Assembly (NCBI GenBank): GCA_963573305.1
Contig: OY754332.1
Span: 51,993,559-52,057,558 of the forward strand
Length of the DNA stretch: 64,000 nt
Direction: 5' to 3'
Origin: Pyrrhosoma nymphula
Lineage: Eukaryota; Arthropoda; Insecta; Odonata; Coenagrionidae
Part shown: positions 25,045-37,769 of the stretch, piece by piece
How the letters are laid out: each line of letters starts with the position of its first letter
How positions within the stretch are numbered: the stretch's first letter is position 1
Program-made: the position numbers and the translations under genes
The notes under the pieces: model-generated
Databases searched by the model: none
Seen by the model: the letters and a program-made list of their open reading frames with translations, nothing else
What the model was told of the DNA's origin: nothing

Positions 25045-25870
25045 TATAGAGGATAGTTGGTTCATATTTCATTCATGCTTTTTCCCCATATACTTCTTAT
25101 TTTAAATATTGACCAACATTATTTTCAGCTGCTGAGGTGAGGAAATTATATGCTTCCTTTATTTTTTAAATGCCTAAATGGCTTTTAATATTGTATGGCC
25201 TGATTTGAAGTTCTTTTGACAAGGAGAACATCAAAAGGGTTTACATTAGCTGTATCTCAAGAGCTCAATGGAAGTAAACCATTTATAATTTTGTGTGATA
25301 AAAATTACTGAGCCAAAAGGAACCATTATGTAGGTAAATAAAACAGCATAATGTTTTGTTTATTACCATTTCACATCAAAAAGTAATTCATCGTAGTACT
25401 GGCGTTGCACATACATTATACATGTCTCATTCATGAGTATTAAGTTTGGGACAGGGATGTATTATAAAAACATTTTTAAAAATGTTTACAATACTTATGT
25501 TAACCTGTGTGTTTGTGGGTCACAATTATTGGCTTTGTGTTAAAGAAAATTTTGAAGAGCAAGCCAAAGCAGAAACCAGAAATGGCTTCCATTTTTCAGA
25601 AAAAGAGTCAAGTCTGCAGCATTTACAAGACCAATCCAAAGAACAAGGGTAACAGGAATGGACAGATTATGAAGTGTTATTAATGGACTCCATGAGTCCC
25701 ACTCCATAGGAAGAGTAGAACAAATGTGCCAAATCAATAGACATCAAAGAGCTGCGGAAAATTCTGGAGAACGTCACCAGTTCATTCTATTCCGTGGCAA
25801 GCTATTCAAAAATGATCTGAAGAGACCAAGGAACAGGAGTCTACATTTGCATGGTATGCGACTGCAAGTA
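25045..25870. repeat. Duplicated segment, copy A (left part), split by Tigger
   Basis: Colinear with 32405-33490. Shared landmarks are GGTTCATATTTC, TTTTCAGCTGCTG, AATATT.T(T)TGGCCTGAT, CATCAAAAAGTAATTCAT and the final GC(G)AC(T/C)GCA(A/G)G before the TA. Divergence is moderate, with many small indels. The nature of the duplicated sequence, old transposon or genomic duplication, is unknown. Confidence 0.75.
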
Positions 25871-28727
25871 CACCCAGTCCTCAAATAGCACTGACTCAAT
25901 TAGCACTGTTTCGCTTTCTCAATTAGCACTATCGAAAATTTAATGCCATTTCATTCTTATTAATGCTTTGGCTCCGCATTAGCACTCTCCATAACTACCG
26001 CCGCATTTGAAACTTTCACTGTGATCGCTGTGCCTGATACGGAAGGTATTAGAAACTGCAGTCACTAGATCCGTGTTGTACCACCTTTGACCACTTGCGA
26101 ACGTTTAAAAAAACGACAAATATAATAAAAACGTCTATAAAGTGAACAAAATTGAAAGTTAGTATTCCTGTTATTCGTTTATTCGCATTTTCGTTTTTAT
26201 CACATGCATAACTGAAAGACTTTATAGCCCTTAGTACAGCTACACCCTCCTAACCACAGTATATCTGATAGTTTTGCTAGTTAAAAAATAACATAATTAA
26301 TAATCCATTTTCTTCTAAAAAATTAGGGCCATGAGTGATAAGCCACAGTCAGATAAGAAAAAAAGGAAAAGCCTAGCCCTTGACGTGAAATTGGATGTTT
26401 TGCAACGACTAGATACTGTGCAGCGACAACACGAAGTCTGCAGGGTGCTATATCTGGCTGGTTTCACAGTAAGGACTATCATTAGAGATGCAGAAAAAAT
26501 TAAGGAATATGGAAAGGCTGCGACTCCCTTAACTTCTGTGAGAATAGGAACAAGGAACAGATCAAGGACTATGGTGGAAATTGAGAGGTTATTAAGTATT
26601 TGGATGGTGGACTTAATTCAAAAACGTATGCCCGTGAGTTTGCTGATGATCCAAGCAAAAGCAAAAAGTCTATTCGCAAATTTGGTTAAAGATCTCCCAG
26701 GAAGTTCTAGTAGTTCTAGTGTCGAAACATTCACTGCAAGTTGAGGATGATTTGAACGCTTTTGAGCACGATATAACTTGCACAACATATCTGTTTGTGG
26801 CGAATCGGCCAGTGCAGATGATAGTGCAGCAGCGGCTTATGTCGATGAAATTGCTGCTATTATAGAAATGAATGGATACTCACCTCCCCAAATTTTTAAT
26901 GCCGATGAGACTGGGTTATTCTGGAAAAGAATGCCAGCCAGGACGTATATTTCTAAGCAGGAGAAACTAATGCCTGGATTCAAAGTTTCTAAGGATCAGT
27001 TGACGTTATTGCTCGGTGAAAACACAGCTGGAGACTTTAAGTTGAAGCCAATGATTGTATACCATTCCGAAAACCCGAGGGCTTTGAAAGGCTATGACAA
27101 GAAAAATCTACCTGTCCTTTGGACATCTAAAAAAAAAGTTTGGGTAACAATTCCCGTGTTTGAGCATTGGTTTACGTCTTCCTTTTGTCCTGCAGTAAAA
27201 TAGTACTGTGCACAGAAAAATTTAGATTTTAAAATTTTTTTGATACTAGATAAAGCTCCAGGCCATCCAAGTACCCTTGGCGGTTTAAGTCCAGAAGTCA
27301 ATGTCGTTTTTTTGCCACTGAACACAACTGCTATTCTGCAGCCCATGGACCAAGGCGTCATTTCACCGTTTAAGGTGTATTACCTAAGGGAAACGTTTGC
27401 TCAAGCTGTGAAGGCTACAGAGGGTGAGAGTGGCATGGACTTTAAAAAATTCTGGAGAAGCTACAATATCCGCCATGCAATAGAAAACATTGCTAAATCA
27501 TGGGATGAAATCGGCCAAAAAACTATGAATACGGTGTGGAAAAACCTTTGGAGTGATTGTGTGAACGAATTTCAAGGTTTTGACTTAACACACGAAGCCG
27601 TTGATGAGACAGTTAACCTCGCACAAAAAGTAGGTTTAGAAGAAATCGAGCAATGTGATATTCATGAGTTGATTGAAGCACCAAGGGAAGAACTCACAGA
27701 TGAAGAACTGATGGAAATGCAACAATATGAGGAAATAGAGGACATTAGAGATGATCATAATGACGCTAAAACAAATTCACAAGGTTTAACGTCATCTGGT
27801 ATCACTGAAGTATTAAAACAAATCGATAGTGCTTGTGCTTTGATGGTAGAAAAAGACCCTGATGAGGAAAGAAGTTTGAAGGTTGCAAGAGGGATAAACT
27901 GTGCTGTGAATTGCTATAGAGAACTGCTTCAAGAAAAAAAATAAAACAAAAAAACAGCTCACTTTTGATACATTTTTTGCCAATCCTTCATGGGTCAACC
28001 TTTCTCAAACTAAAGAGAGTTCTCAGAGAACGGATGAGGATGATTAACACCTTAGCTTCAGTTTTTCGCTCATTATCTTGTATGTTTTCATTGTTTTGCA
28101 GCATATTGTGATTCCATTCATGTGATGTAGTGTTTTTTCTTTCTTTGAAACAAAATGTTAGTTCAGTTTCGAATAGGTATTACTTATGAACTGAAGTTTC
28201 TATCGAAGTGCGATTTCGATATATGTACGATTTCCGTTTTGGGTTATTTTCGTATTCTTTCTAGTTGCCTTTCCTTTTTTTATTTTTCTCACATATCAAC
28301 CAATTTTATTATCCTTTTAGAACTATGGATTATATTTATAATGAGCCACTTTTCTAATGATGACGCCTAGAGTTTTAAGAATATGAAGCACTCTAATGTG
28401 CGATGTTTTGTTTTATCTCGTGCAATACAATAATTTCAAAAAAATTATGACTGAATATGATTATTATTGTTTTCTTGTTGAATTTTAAATAATTTTTTCT
28501 GTAAAATACCTGCGCTACAGCATTTAAATATATAGATTAAGGAAAACGTGTGCTGTTATCTATATAATAGCACTCTTTCAGTTTCAATTATCCTTCAATA
28601 AAAACTTGGGAACGAATTATTTAAAATAGCATTAGTCCTTATGGAGTTTTATGCTTCGAATAGTGCTGTTTCAATTAGCGCTCGAATTTCCTGGAAAGAA
28701 TTAAGAGCACTAATCGAGGACATGGTG
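25871..28727 (+). mobile_element. Tigger/pogo-family DNA transposon, full length
   Basis: A 2857-bp element bounded by TA at 25869-25870 and 28728-28729. Inverted ends are CACCCAGTCCTCAAATAGCA (left) and, reading inward from the right, CACCATGTCCTCGATTAGTG. Subterminal TCAATTAGCACT motifs recur. It encodes a CENP-B-like, DDD-type transposase on the plus strand, now broken by stops. TA duplication, end sequence and transposase all fit the Tigger/pogo group of Tc1-mariner. The paralogous segment at 32.4-33.7 kb has the unoccupied TA at 33489-33490. Confidence 0.93.
26331..27944 (+). pseudogene. Tigger/pogo transposase (CENP-B-like), four in-frame stops
   Basis: One continuous frame of 537 codons. 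The N-terminus (KKRKSLALDVKLDVLQRLD) is the CENP-B-type helix-turn-helix, followed by the second DNA-binding domain up to FERF.ARYNLHNI. The DDE_1 catalytic core has D in FNADETGLFWKRMP, D in LDKAPGHP (family norm LDNAPGHP, so N is K here) and D in ILQPMDQGVI; the last two D are separated by 32 residues, as in Tigger. An acidic C-terminal tail (DEELMEMQQYEEIEDIRDD) follows. Stops: TGA at 26742, 26748 and 26763, and TAG at 27201. No frameshift was found, so the gene is inactive but only point-mutated. Confidence 0.93.
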
Positions 28728-28729
28728 TA

Positions 28730-28910
28730 TTGAACAATGACCTGTAGAATTTGAGGATCAGAGGAATGATTGGTGGACTTGCCACAACTGAATTTTCAAT
28801 GATGTTCCAAAAGTAAATTCATCCAGCACATGTGATTTCTTCATGAATTAACCTTTAAAAAAATAAATGCAATTGAAGTTTGGTCTTCAGATATTTTGTT
28901 CTTAATCAAG
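28730..28910. repeat. Duplicated segment, copy A (right part)
   Basis: Continues the homology with 33491-33665 after the Tigger insertion: CCTG(T/A)GAATT, GGTG(G/A)ACTTGC, and TTGGTCT(T/C)CA(G/C)ATATT. Homology fades after about 28910. Confidence 0.7.
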
Positions 28911-30080
28911 CACCTAAACTTATTTAAAACAATGTCATCAATGAAACTTGCAATCCAGTGATTCATAACAATTCATCAGCTGTTTAATGAAGTGAGAAGG
29001 TTTTATACAGAAGTACAAACTAATGATGAATACAAAACAGGCTTTATATACACAAAAATACATCACCACTACAAAATATTATAATAATTATTACATTTTA
29101 TAAATTACTTCAATTATTTTGGTTTGGTTGAGTCCTCTATTCTCACCAGTGTATGAAGTAGGTGCTTTTGTGGCATTGTAAACTTTTCAACACAAACCTT
29201 TAAACCCTTAAAAGTAGTCTTCAAGAACAGTTCAACCACTAAATATTCACCAAACAAGTTTGACAGAAAAACTCCACTATGCATGAATCAATACAATATT
29301 TGTTCAGCTCAGGAAGAAAATGTGCAAGGACTTTATCTGAAGGTTAACAACCCAGATGGTTATTCAGGCTCCACATATAGGAGCTCATTCCAAATTAATA
29401 TTCATGCAGGCAAGAGCTTTACAATGGAAAATACAGAGCATGCAAGTTTTAACTGCTGTATTTTCCAGCACATCAGATGCACCTATTTTTCTCGCAAATG
29501 CATTTTAAAATCGGCCTGCATTTTATGACCCAAGAATAACATTATGATTTCAGGCATCTGATTTTGCATTGCTGTTGGAGCTGCTCATCTAGCTACTTTT
29601 ACAGCAGACTGTATCGAGGCAGAGAGCTTAAAGTGCACTCTCCAACATTAATTCGTACATGGGATTCCATGACTAATAGAGCTGCTCTTTATGGAGGTTC
29701 ACAATTTCTGACTTTCTCATTTTATTCCCAATACTAACAAGAACAGATAATGTTACTTCTAAGACCTAACCCAAAAAAGTGTCTCATGGGCAGGGAAATA
29801 TGGTAACACAAATGAGAATAAATTTCATCAATACCCAATCTTAGCAATAAGTTCAAGCTAGCAAAGAGACACAGACCAATATGAATATCCACAACTCTGC
29901 TACTGAGAAAATTAGGAAACCGAAAATGCTCTCAGAAAAACATATGTTATGCATATTTCTAGTGGAATTAAAAAAAATCCAATTTACAAAGCTTTTGGTT
30001 AAATCTAAATTAGTAAATAAGCAAAGATAATTTGCAAAGCATAATCAACTGTAATCCTTAATTCTATTTACATAAGTGCA
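28911..30080. other. Intergenic stretch without recognised genes
   Basis: AT-rich; no element ends, exons or RNA genes were recognised. Confidence 0.4.
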
Positions 30081-30084
30081 AAAT

Positions 30085-30480
30085 TCCACAGAGGATAAAT
30101 CATTCGCCTTGACAAGGACTCGAACCTAGATCCCACGGTATCGTACCAAGTGCTTCAGCCACTGAATCTACCGAGGCGTCCTCCTCCCCTGTGGATTTTT
30201 GTGAGCTTTAACCCTCCGGGGGGCGCACCTTGTGAGTTGACACGAGCGGGCGCACGCCGCATTCAGTGCAGCGTAACTGACGCAGCAGTTACACCTGAAT
30301 ATACATTTTTTTAAGGAATGGGAAATTAATATATGTATGGTGTTCAAACATATGACTGGTATGATGGCTGGTTTTTTGGATAACCAAGAAATATAAAGTA
30401 TGCCCCACAGAGTGCGGCGGCGTGCCCACCGAAGGGTTAAAGGAACAAGGTGCTCAACACTGCCGGAAATACAATGTAAA
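30085..30480 (-). repeat. tRNA-derived SINE interrupted by a TTAA MITE
   Basis: On the minus strand the A-box region (GTAGATTCAGTGGCTGAAGCAC) and B box (GGTTCGAGTCC) are recognisable, with the family-specific GAGGACGCCTCGG leader. Beyond 30436 the family sequence AAAGGAACAAGGTG(C/T)TCA resumes, matching 51.55 kb. A 225-bp element (30212-30436) splits it. Confidence 0.75.
30212..30436. mobile_element. piggyBac-type MITE (225 bp, TTAA duplication)
   Basis: Ends CCCTCCGGGGGGCGCACC and GTGCCCACCGAAGGG are inverted and G+C-rich, flanked by TTAA at 30208-30211 and 30437-30440. Exact TTAA duplication plus CCCT ends indicates the piggyBac superfamily. There is no coding capacity. The SINE copy at 51.5 kb reads GGCTTTATAGGAAC at the corresponding point, giving the empty-site version. 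Confidence 0.82.
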
Positions 30481-30773
30481 GAGGCAGTCCAAAGCATGCG
30501 CTTAGTGCCACATTCTGTGAGATTGAAGCCAAACTATGAACACAATGAGGTGTTCGTTCTTTTTAAAAAATATTGAGAATACCGGGATAGTCCCGGTATC
30601 CTCAAAAAGTTTCAATTCTATTCAAATCAGACCAAGCAAAATAGTTTGAGATTTACTCATTTTGATTAGTGGAGAATTTCTGAAAGCATTATCACCAACA
30701 CCTTACACAAGTTATGAATTAAATAAACCACAACCAATAATAGACAAAAATAAACAAGCTGCACAGCTAAAGA

Positions 30774-30920
30774 CAGTGGCGGATTAAGATCGTTGTTTTT
30801 TTAGGGGGGGGATTGCGACTTTCTGAGGGTCTGGGGGGTATGGAATATCTTATGGCCAACATTTTTTAAATTAGATTACATATAAGAATTATGGGGGGAC
30901 CCATCCTTAATCTGCCACTG
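30774..30920. mobile_element. Short hAT-type MITE (147 bp)
   Basis: Ends CAGTGGCGGATTAAG and CTTAATCTGCCACTG match the 2732-3171 element's ends. Flanking octamers GCTAAAGA and ACTGAAGA agree at 6 of 8 positions, a decayed duplication. The interior is G-rich with no coding. Confidence 0.75.
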
Positions 30921-30928
30921 ACTGAAGA

Positions 30929-32404
30929 TTAGGGTATTCATGCATTACCAGTTAACCCATTCAATGCTGACCTGTTGACAATACATTCATTCCCTCCCTG
31001 AAGGGTATTTTTCGTTTATTTATATAAAACGAAAACACATCCAGCAAAGAACGAACCTCATCCACGTGTGCCTAGAGCAAGACTACGGCGCTGGAGGAAG
31101 CTGCAAGTGTCAGCGCCGATGCTTTGAAACTAGGGAAAACCGAGAAAAGTAATGGGACCGATGCCTTGAATTCAAGGCATCCGCGCCTCTGGCTTCCACG
31201 GGATGCCTTGAATTCAAGGCATCCGCATTGAATGGGTGAAGTGTTCATTTAGATGGACATCACTTTCTTTAAAGGTCAAAAATATTTATACCTTGAGCAA
31301 AATATTTAATAAAACTTATAATAGCTATAAAAAAAACTCTAATAAACAAGAGAGGAGTGGCTTTCACAGTTTTCGATTGGACATTGAATTTCATCTTTTC
31401 ATATGCGGATTTTGGAATAAAAAATTAACGCTATGATGAGTTTTTACTGTAATAATAATCCTCAGCTTAAGACAATTTATGCAACTGCATCATGAATCAT
31501 TTAAAAAAGTCGCTTCCCTTTACCAATTCAACTCACTTTTTACAAGCCTTTAGGAGGCACTCTGTCTTTACTATATTCAATGAGATCAAAGTTCCACATC
31601 ACAGCAAGTAAAGACTCATCCAACTGAAGTTTCATTCTCTGTGCTTCCCAGATATGCCAGAGTCAGGAGTTTGACTAGTTTGAAACTTCTCTGCATTAAA
31701 GTTTAACCAATCGTCTGTTAGGATAAAATAAGAAAAATAATTGTATACTGAAGAGAGAATCAAAAAAACAATTTGAACAAAAATTCATCAATATAACTCA
31801 ATCACTTTTCATGCAAATGAAAAATAAGAGCTATTAAAGCAAATTCCAGACCTAAGGAACGGTAGCTTTTCAGCAGAATTATAACTGAACAGTGAAACGG
31901 ATGGCTCGTAGGCATATAAGAAAAATGGTGAACGTGTTAAGGTGATGAGTGTGCATCATACTAATGGAGGTATTGAAGTATGTGATCACATACAATTGTG
32001 CAGCCATAGGTGTGGCAGTTTAAACACATTAAAAAGGATACCCATGGCTACGCTTAAGCCAGGGCAGAAATTTGAGGGTGCGTGAGGATAGGAATGACTT
32101 CTCAACAAGGCCAAGGTAACCTACTTCCCATGGTGTGATCCTTTATTTGGAAGTAGAAACAGTCATTGAAGGGAAACACATAGTAGGTAACAATGAAATG
32201 AGAAGGAAATCAGGGCTAGGGATTTGTACGGTGAGGCATTTTCTGAGAAATGTATGAAGGGAGGAGAGGCCCGAGTCCAGGATAGGAGTATATGGCGAGG
32301 TGACCTTTCTTTGGCCCCATGATGTTGATTCCTTTCATTCATTCATTTCCACTTCCCTACGTACACTATGTGAATTTATGACATGAGTGCTCCAAAGATT
32401 AAAC
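30929..32404. other. Intergenic stretch without recognised genes
   Basis: No exon recognised. GATGCCTTGAATTCAAGGCATCCGC occurs in palindromic form twice at about 31162-31228 (each with TTGAATTCAA). Confidence 0.45.
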
Positions 32405-33665
32405 CTTTGGAAAGGTTGGTTCATATTTCTTTCATACTTTTTCAGAGTATTTTCCACATATTAAATGATTCATGACATTCATTATTTTATTCTTTTTTTT
32501 TTCATTCATTATTTTTAGCTGCTGTGACGTGGAAGTTATATGCTTACTTAATTTTTAAAACTGTAGTAGCTTTTAATATTCTTTGGCCTGATATAAAGTT
32601 CGTTTGACAAAGAGCACTTCAAAAGGGTGACAGCAATATCTTATGAGCTCTATGGAAGTAAACTGAATATAATTTGGGGTGATAAAAATTATTGTGCCTA
32701 TAGGGACTGTGAGGAGTTCAATAAAACAGCATAATGTTTTAAACATGCATTTCGCATCAAAAAGTAATTCATTGTAGTCATTGGATTGGCTACAATGTAC
32801 ACCTACAATATCGTTTCATTCACAATCATTACATTTGGGGCAGGGAATTGCTATAACCACAGTATAAAAGTTTTATTATATGTGAGCCTGTGTGTTTTCA
32901 GGTCAGAACAATTGACTTCCGTCTGTATATGCCCTCACATTTGTCTGTGCAAATGCATGTGTAGCTACAAGTGTCTGCTTATGAGAGCTTTCGCATGTGT
33001 CTTAATTATGTGGAGTGTATGCACTTCAGTAACCGGGCTGTGAAATTCAAGACTGGACATCCTGTGATGATAGGAAATTCACACTTTAACAAGAAGAAAA
33101 TGGAATCATGAGCTGAAGAAAATTTTTACAATATGTGAGCCTGTGTGCATAGAGCAAACCAAAGTAATAACGGGACATTAGAAAAATGACTTCCCTTTTT
33201 CTGAAGAGAGTCAGCTCTTTGGATTGGTACCGTAGACCTTCAAGGATAAGGTAAATGAGATGAACAGATACATGAGGTTATAAATACACTCCATGAGTTT
33301 CAATCCATAGACAGAGCAGAAGAAATATGCCAAATCAACAGATCTACAACAGATGTTGAAGAGCTGCAGGAAATCGTGGAGAATATCACCACTGCTTAGA
33401 AAGCATTCATTAACAAGCTATTCATGAATGAGCTGCAGAGTACAAGATACAACAGTCTGAGCTGCTGGCATGCCATGCGACCGCAGGATATTCAGCAATG
33501 GGCTATAGAAAACTAAGGACCTGAGAATTGAATGAGTGGTGAACTTGCAACAATAAGATTATCCAAAAATCAATTGGCTCAAATTATGTGCTTTCTTTAC
33601 AAATTTGCTTAAAGAAAAATCAGAATCGATCAAAGATTGGTCTCCACATATTGTATAATAAATGA
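32405..33665. repeat. Duplicated segment, copy B (Tigger empty site)
   Basis: Second copy of the segment at 25045-25870 plus 28730-28910, same orientation, uninterrupted. The single TA at 33489-33490 in CGCAGGATATTCAGCAATG is the position occupied by Tigger in copy A. Confidence 0.75.
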
Positions 33666-33705
33666 GCTACAGAAATGTAATACATGTTGAACTACATATC
33701 TGTAG

Positions 33706-33772
33706 CTCAACTTTCAGTATTACACATATGTCATACATTTTGTATTACATATGTGTAATACTGAAAGTTGAG
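33706..33772. repeat. Perfect 25-bp hairpin
   Basis: Arms 33706-33730 and 33748-33772 are perfect reverse complements (starting CTCAACTTTCAGTATTACAC) around a 17-nt loop. An adjacent TGTAATACATGTTGAACTAC hints at further related inverted material. Confidence 0.8.
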
Positions 33773-36507
33773 TCTCCATAGACAAAATATAAATGTTATA
33801 AGTTAACTCTGCATACACCAAATTTACATGCATAGAATTAATGTATTCATTCTTTGAGTTTAAAATTGAAATAAGCACTTATGGCAAATTAATATTAATT
33901 ATTTTAAAAGCAGCTTTCAAATATTGCTTCATTGAAATGCCAAATTACTTGATATTAGCACAGTATGAAATGGATGCATACTGAGTTTCATACTGAAATG
34001 TGGTTCAGGTTTTAATTGCTAACAGTCATGTGAACACAGAGCATTTACAAGGTACATCCAGAAAGCAAGTTCTTTAAGGCTGTTTACAGAAAGTAAAAAT
34101 AAATAAATATATGTATGTGTATATTATATACATAAATTGAGAATAACGTAAAATCAAGGTGCGTATAATTGAGGTTTCACTGTACACTGAATACTCAATT
34201 ATACACAGTTTCTCTTATCTGTGGAAAGTCTCGGAACATATTTACTGCAGATAAATGAGTTTACCATATGTTTAGGAAGTGGAGGGTGATTACTTGTCTC
34301 AGCAGTAATAAGAGCATTATAGTATATGGGAATTTAAAATTTCATCAGGGAATGATGGTGATGGGTTAACAGGATATGTTAATGGATTGGAGGAAGGTTC
34401 AAGGAAGGGTATTGAGGGTACATTTGGGAGATACACCTCTCAATCTTCATGCCTTCATGAGTTTATACCTCTATGTTGTAACCACATTATTACTGACTAT
34501 CACTAGGCACAATAAGGCTCACTAAATTAAAATTGTGTTCAGTGCTCCAATGTAGATACTCAATCCAGTTTTGAACCAACCTATAAGGAATTACTTCACT
34601 CTTGTAGCAGTTACGTGACTTCTTCGAATTTTATGGAGTAAACTAATTAGCTTTCTTCAAATAATGCTAGAATGAACTGAAACTGCCATCTCTGAAGAGA
34701 ATTTCATACACCACCTTCACTGTAGCTTTGAAAGCAAGTTTCACAGGAACTGCAAACTAGCTTCAAATGATTGAAAGGAATCTATGAACCACATTATACT
34801 TGCTTTGAATTTATCTCACAACTTCTCTCAATTTTTAGAATCACTTAAGAATCGTGGCAAAAAAATACATGCCCCTGAGTAGTGGAATTAATTATATAAG
34901 TAAGGGAGGGGGGGATTCCTTGGAGAAGCAGAGTAAAATGCCTTCTTTGGGTATAAAAATACTGGCAAAAAGAAGAGCTCGTGGTATTGGGATATTCACT
35001 GTCTGACACCAAAGAGAGTTACCATAAGAATTATTAATATTACACAGGCTGTAGCTAAAGTAAATCGAATTATAAATGAGAGAGGAAAATTGTGACACAC
35101 CATGGGAAGGAGAGTATTATATATGTGACCATTAAAAGAGCTTTTAACACACCGAATATAATACACACAATAGTAGTTGTTTTGACAAAAAATCTATTAT
35201 ACATGTATTGACCACAGGAAGTTGAAATATCATGTTTATTCTTCTTTCTTTGGCAGTTTGCAAATTTTTACCTGAAATGTATTCACCTAACATACATTTT
35301 AAAGTTTATATTGAACGATCAAAGAGATTTCATGAATTTAACTCCTGCAGAGACAAAAAATCACCGATACCTCTAATTATGTTCATCAATTGCTGCATGT
35401 CAAGCATTGCATTATGCAGATATATCCTCGGCTCGCACAGAGACTTTTAGGGTGAGTGACCAGGTTATAAAAGTAATTAGGTTCTCAAGCATAGTTTTTA
35501 ATTAAAATTAATATTTTAGGAACAAAAATGGGAACACACACTGGCAGCAATGAAACTTAAATACAATGTAAATGTTGAGATCAAAAATAAATGTTCTACA
35601 CCACAATGGGCCACACCAAGTTCTCCCAGCCACTGGCTTAAATTTTTCTGGCCCTCCTGTCTCAATAACCAGGGAAAATTTCCATTACTAACCTAAATAC
35701 TCATGAGCTCAACCTCAATCACTGTGATTATATACTTCATATCATAAAAATGAGCATTTGGGATGAAAATATCATGATTCTATTTGAATTATCATAAGAC
35801 TGCCATGGACAATGAACTGACCATGCACTTCAGAGTATATGTTGGCACAACTGGTGAGCACTAACAACTTTAATATTTTTACAGAATTTATTTCAGATGA
35901 GGGTTCCTTTTTACATGATGTAGTGCTTTGTGTTGGTGTATATTGAAGCAGACAGAGCATGAAGGCACAGGTAGTAGAACTAAACTAATTGTAAGATGGT
36001 AAAAGGGATATTATCCAGAAAAATGCATTGTCCAAGGACCAAGGAACAGCCATCTCTATCATTTTTACAGCAACGACTACTTTACACTGGTAAACCAAAT
36101 TTTTGCACATTTTTAAAATGTCATAAAGGATGGAAGTCCCATTGAACAATGCACATAAATACACCAATTGAAAATATCGTTCCCTAATACCATCTGTACT
36201 GAAAAAAAAAGTTTAATTAAACACTGAACTGTGTTAATTATGTCAAAAATATATTGTAACGATCAATACATAAAATTAAGGTCTCACCTTTTACATGATC
36301 AATAAAAAAGCAAAAGCATAATACAACTTACAAGTTAATCTAAACAAAAATGAAAGACAGAGTCCACTTAAAAAAAAGAGGAACATGAAGAACAACAGCA
36401 TCATAAAAAAGTAATCAGAATGCACAGTAGCAAAAATTTAAATACACACTAGAACCTTTAGGTTAAATGCATATAGATTGTAACATGAGATTCATAAAAT
36501 ATTACCA
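33773..36507. other. Stretch downstream of jwa without recognised genes
   Basis: AT-rich. At about 34050-34085, GGTACATCCAGAAAGCAAGTTC resembles a mariner end, but no partner or transposase is visible. Part of 36.0-36.5 kb may be jwa 3' untranslated sequence. Confidence 0.4.
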
Positions 36508-36513
36508 TTTATT
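36508..36513 (-). other. Candidate polyadenylation signal of the jwa gene
   Basis: AATAAA on the minus strand, 267 nt downstream of the jwa stop codon. It is the first clear canonical hexamer after the stop, but the motif is common in AT-rich DNA, so use in vivo is a guess. Confidence 0.3.
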
Positions 36514-36779
36514 AATATGTAGTGAATTTGTGTATAGACTAGATAAAACTGCATTCCTAAAATTATTGCACAAGAGATGAGGACTGAAGCATTATCACAT
36601 TGTTGGCCTATTTTAGGTTGATTTGCACTAGTGCATGAATACTTATCGAGGGTTAAAAATTGAATGCTGGGAGATGCCATTAGTTAGTACACGCTAGCAT
36701 ACTTGAGAGAGATAACTCCTTCAATAATTTACAATTTACTTGCTCTTCACTAGAATAGTAATGAGCAAAACTACCACTT

Positions 36780-36922
36780 TTACCCCACTAACTGACTATG
36801 TTCCATACCCAATTCTTCAAGGAACAGTCCCATGGGTGTCTTCTTCAATCCAATGCCTTCAATTTTGTTCACCAACTTGTTCTTTATGTTCCTGAGCCTC
36901 ATGGATGCATGGATGAAGGTCA
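36780..36922 (-). CDS. ARL6IP5 (jwa): PRA1 family protein 3 (ARL6IP5/JWA), C-terminal coding exon 3
   Basis: The last coding exon starts after an acceptor ending TTTTCAG at 36922 and gives VTFIHASMRLRNIKNKL, followed by EGIGLKKTPMGLFLEELG and a stop at 36780. The IHAS(L/M)RLRN(I/L)KNK and GLK(K/R)TPMG blocks are the most conserved C-terminal signatures of ARL6IP5-type PRA1 proteins and make the family assignment firm. The exon is about 16.2 kb downstream of exon 2. No frameshift or stop is seen, so the gene looks intact. Vertebrate homologues carry a slightly longer, charged tail after LEELG; here the tail is short. Confidence 0.95.
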
Positions 36923-37769
36923 CTGAAAATTCAAATATAAGGAGAGAGAATGAAACACCTGACCAATACTCAGCAGTGCAATACTCTTGCACTGATAGGT
37001 ATGATGGTTTAACAGTAATGTCATATAATTCTGGGTCAAATATGCAATAAACTTAGCATGAAATAAACGAAAGAAGAAGAAAGGAAAAAGTCACTACAGA
37101 ACCTCAGCCATTCCAAAAACACCTAATTTATAAGATTTGTTATTCACAACAATCATGAATAAATCAAAATTGCCTCAAAATATATATAAAAAAATTTATA
37201 GAAAATAAGGCCAGTAGCAACTCGCAGTCATGTTAAACGCGGGATGGCACAATGGACCAAAAGGTCTGAGTGCTGGGAGGGCTCCAGAAGGTACTCGCCC
37301 ACCCTTACAATCTACTAAACTGGCAAAATACACTACGGAGATAAAAAAATATGCTGATATAAAGATGTTATAATTCATCTTCCACAATGTCTAACCTCCA
37401 TACATGAAATTACATAGCATGTAAAAGTGATGGCAGCTACTCCAATTATGTAATTATTCTGGGAGAAAACAAGAGCTTACAATGGGTCTTTCACAAAGAT
37501 CAAGATTTTTCACCAAACCAAAGTAGTCACACTGCCATAAATGTTATTCAGAGCATGGGTATTGTAGCCACTTGAGTATGTACTGGAAACCACTACTTAA
37601 GTCGATTGTGAAAGAGGGGAACGATGGGATGGCCACTATGTAATGACATGCAGCCTTAACGTTGCAACATGTGAAATTATTTACACTCGTTAAAAATAAG
37701 TTTTGCCAAACAGCTTAACTTAAATGGGAGTCACCAGCTAGGGGAGACAATAAAGCATGAAATCCAGAG

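Noticed and set aside
30168..30497. 109-codon frame on the minus strand
   Set aside because: Runs through a SINE and the MITE inserted in it, so it cannot be an ancestral gene.
34040..34140. mariner-like end GGTACATCCAGAAAGCAAGTTC
   Set aside because: No second inverted end and no transposase remnant found nearby.
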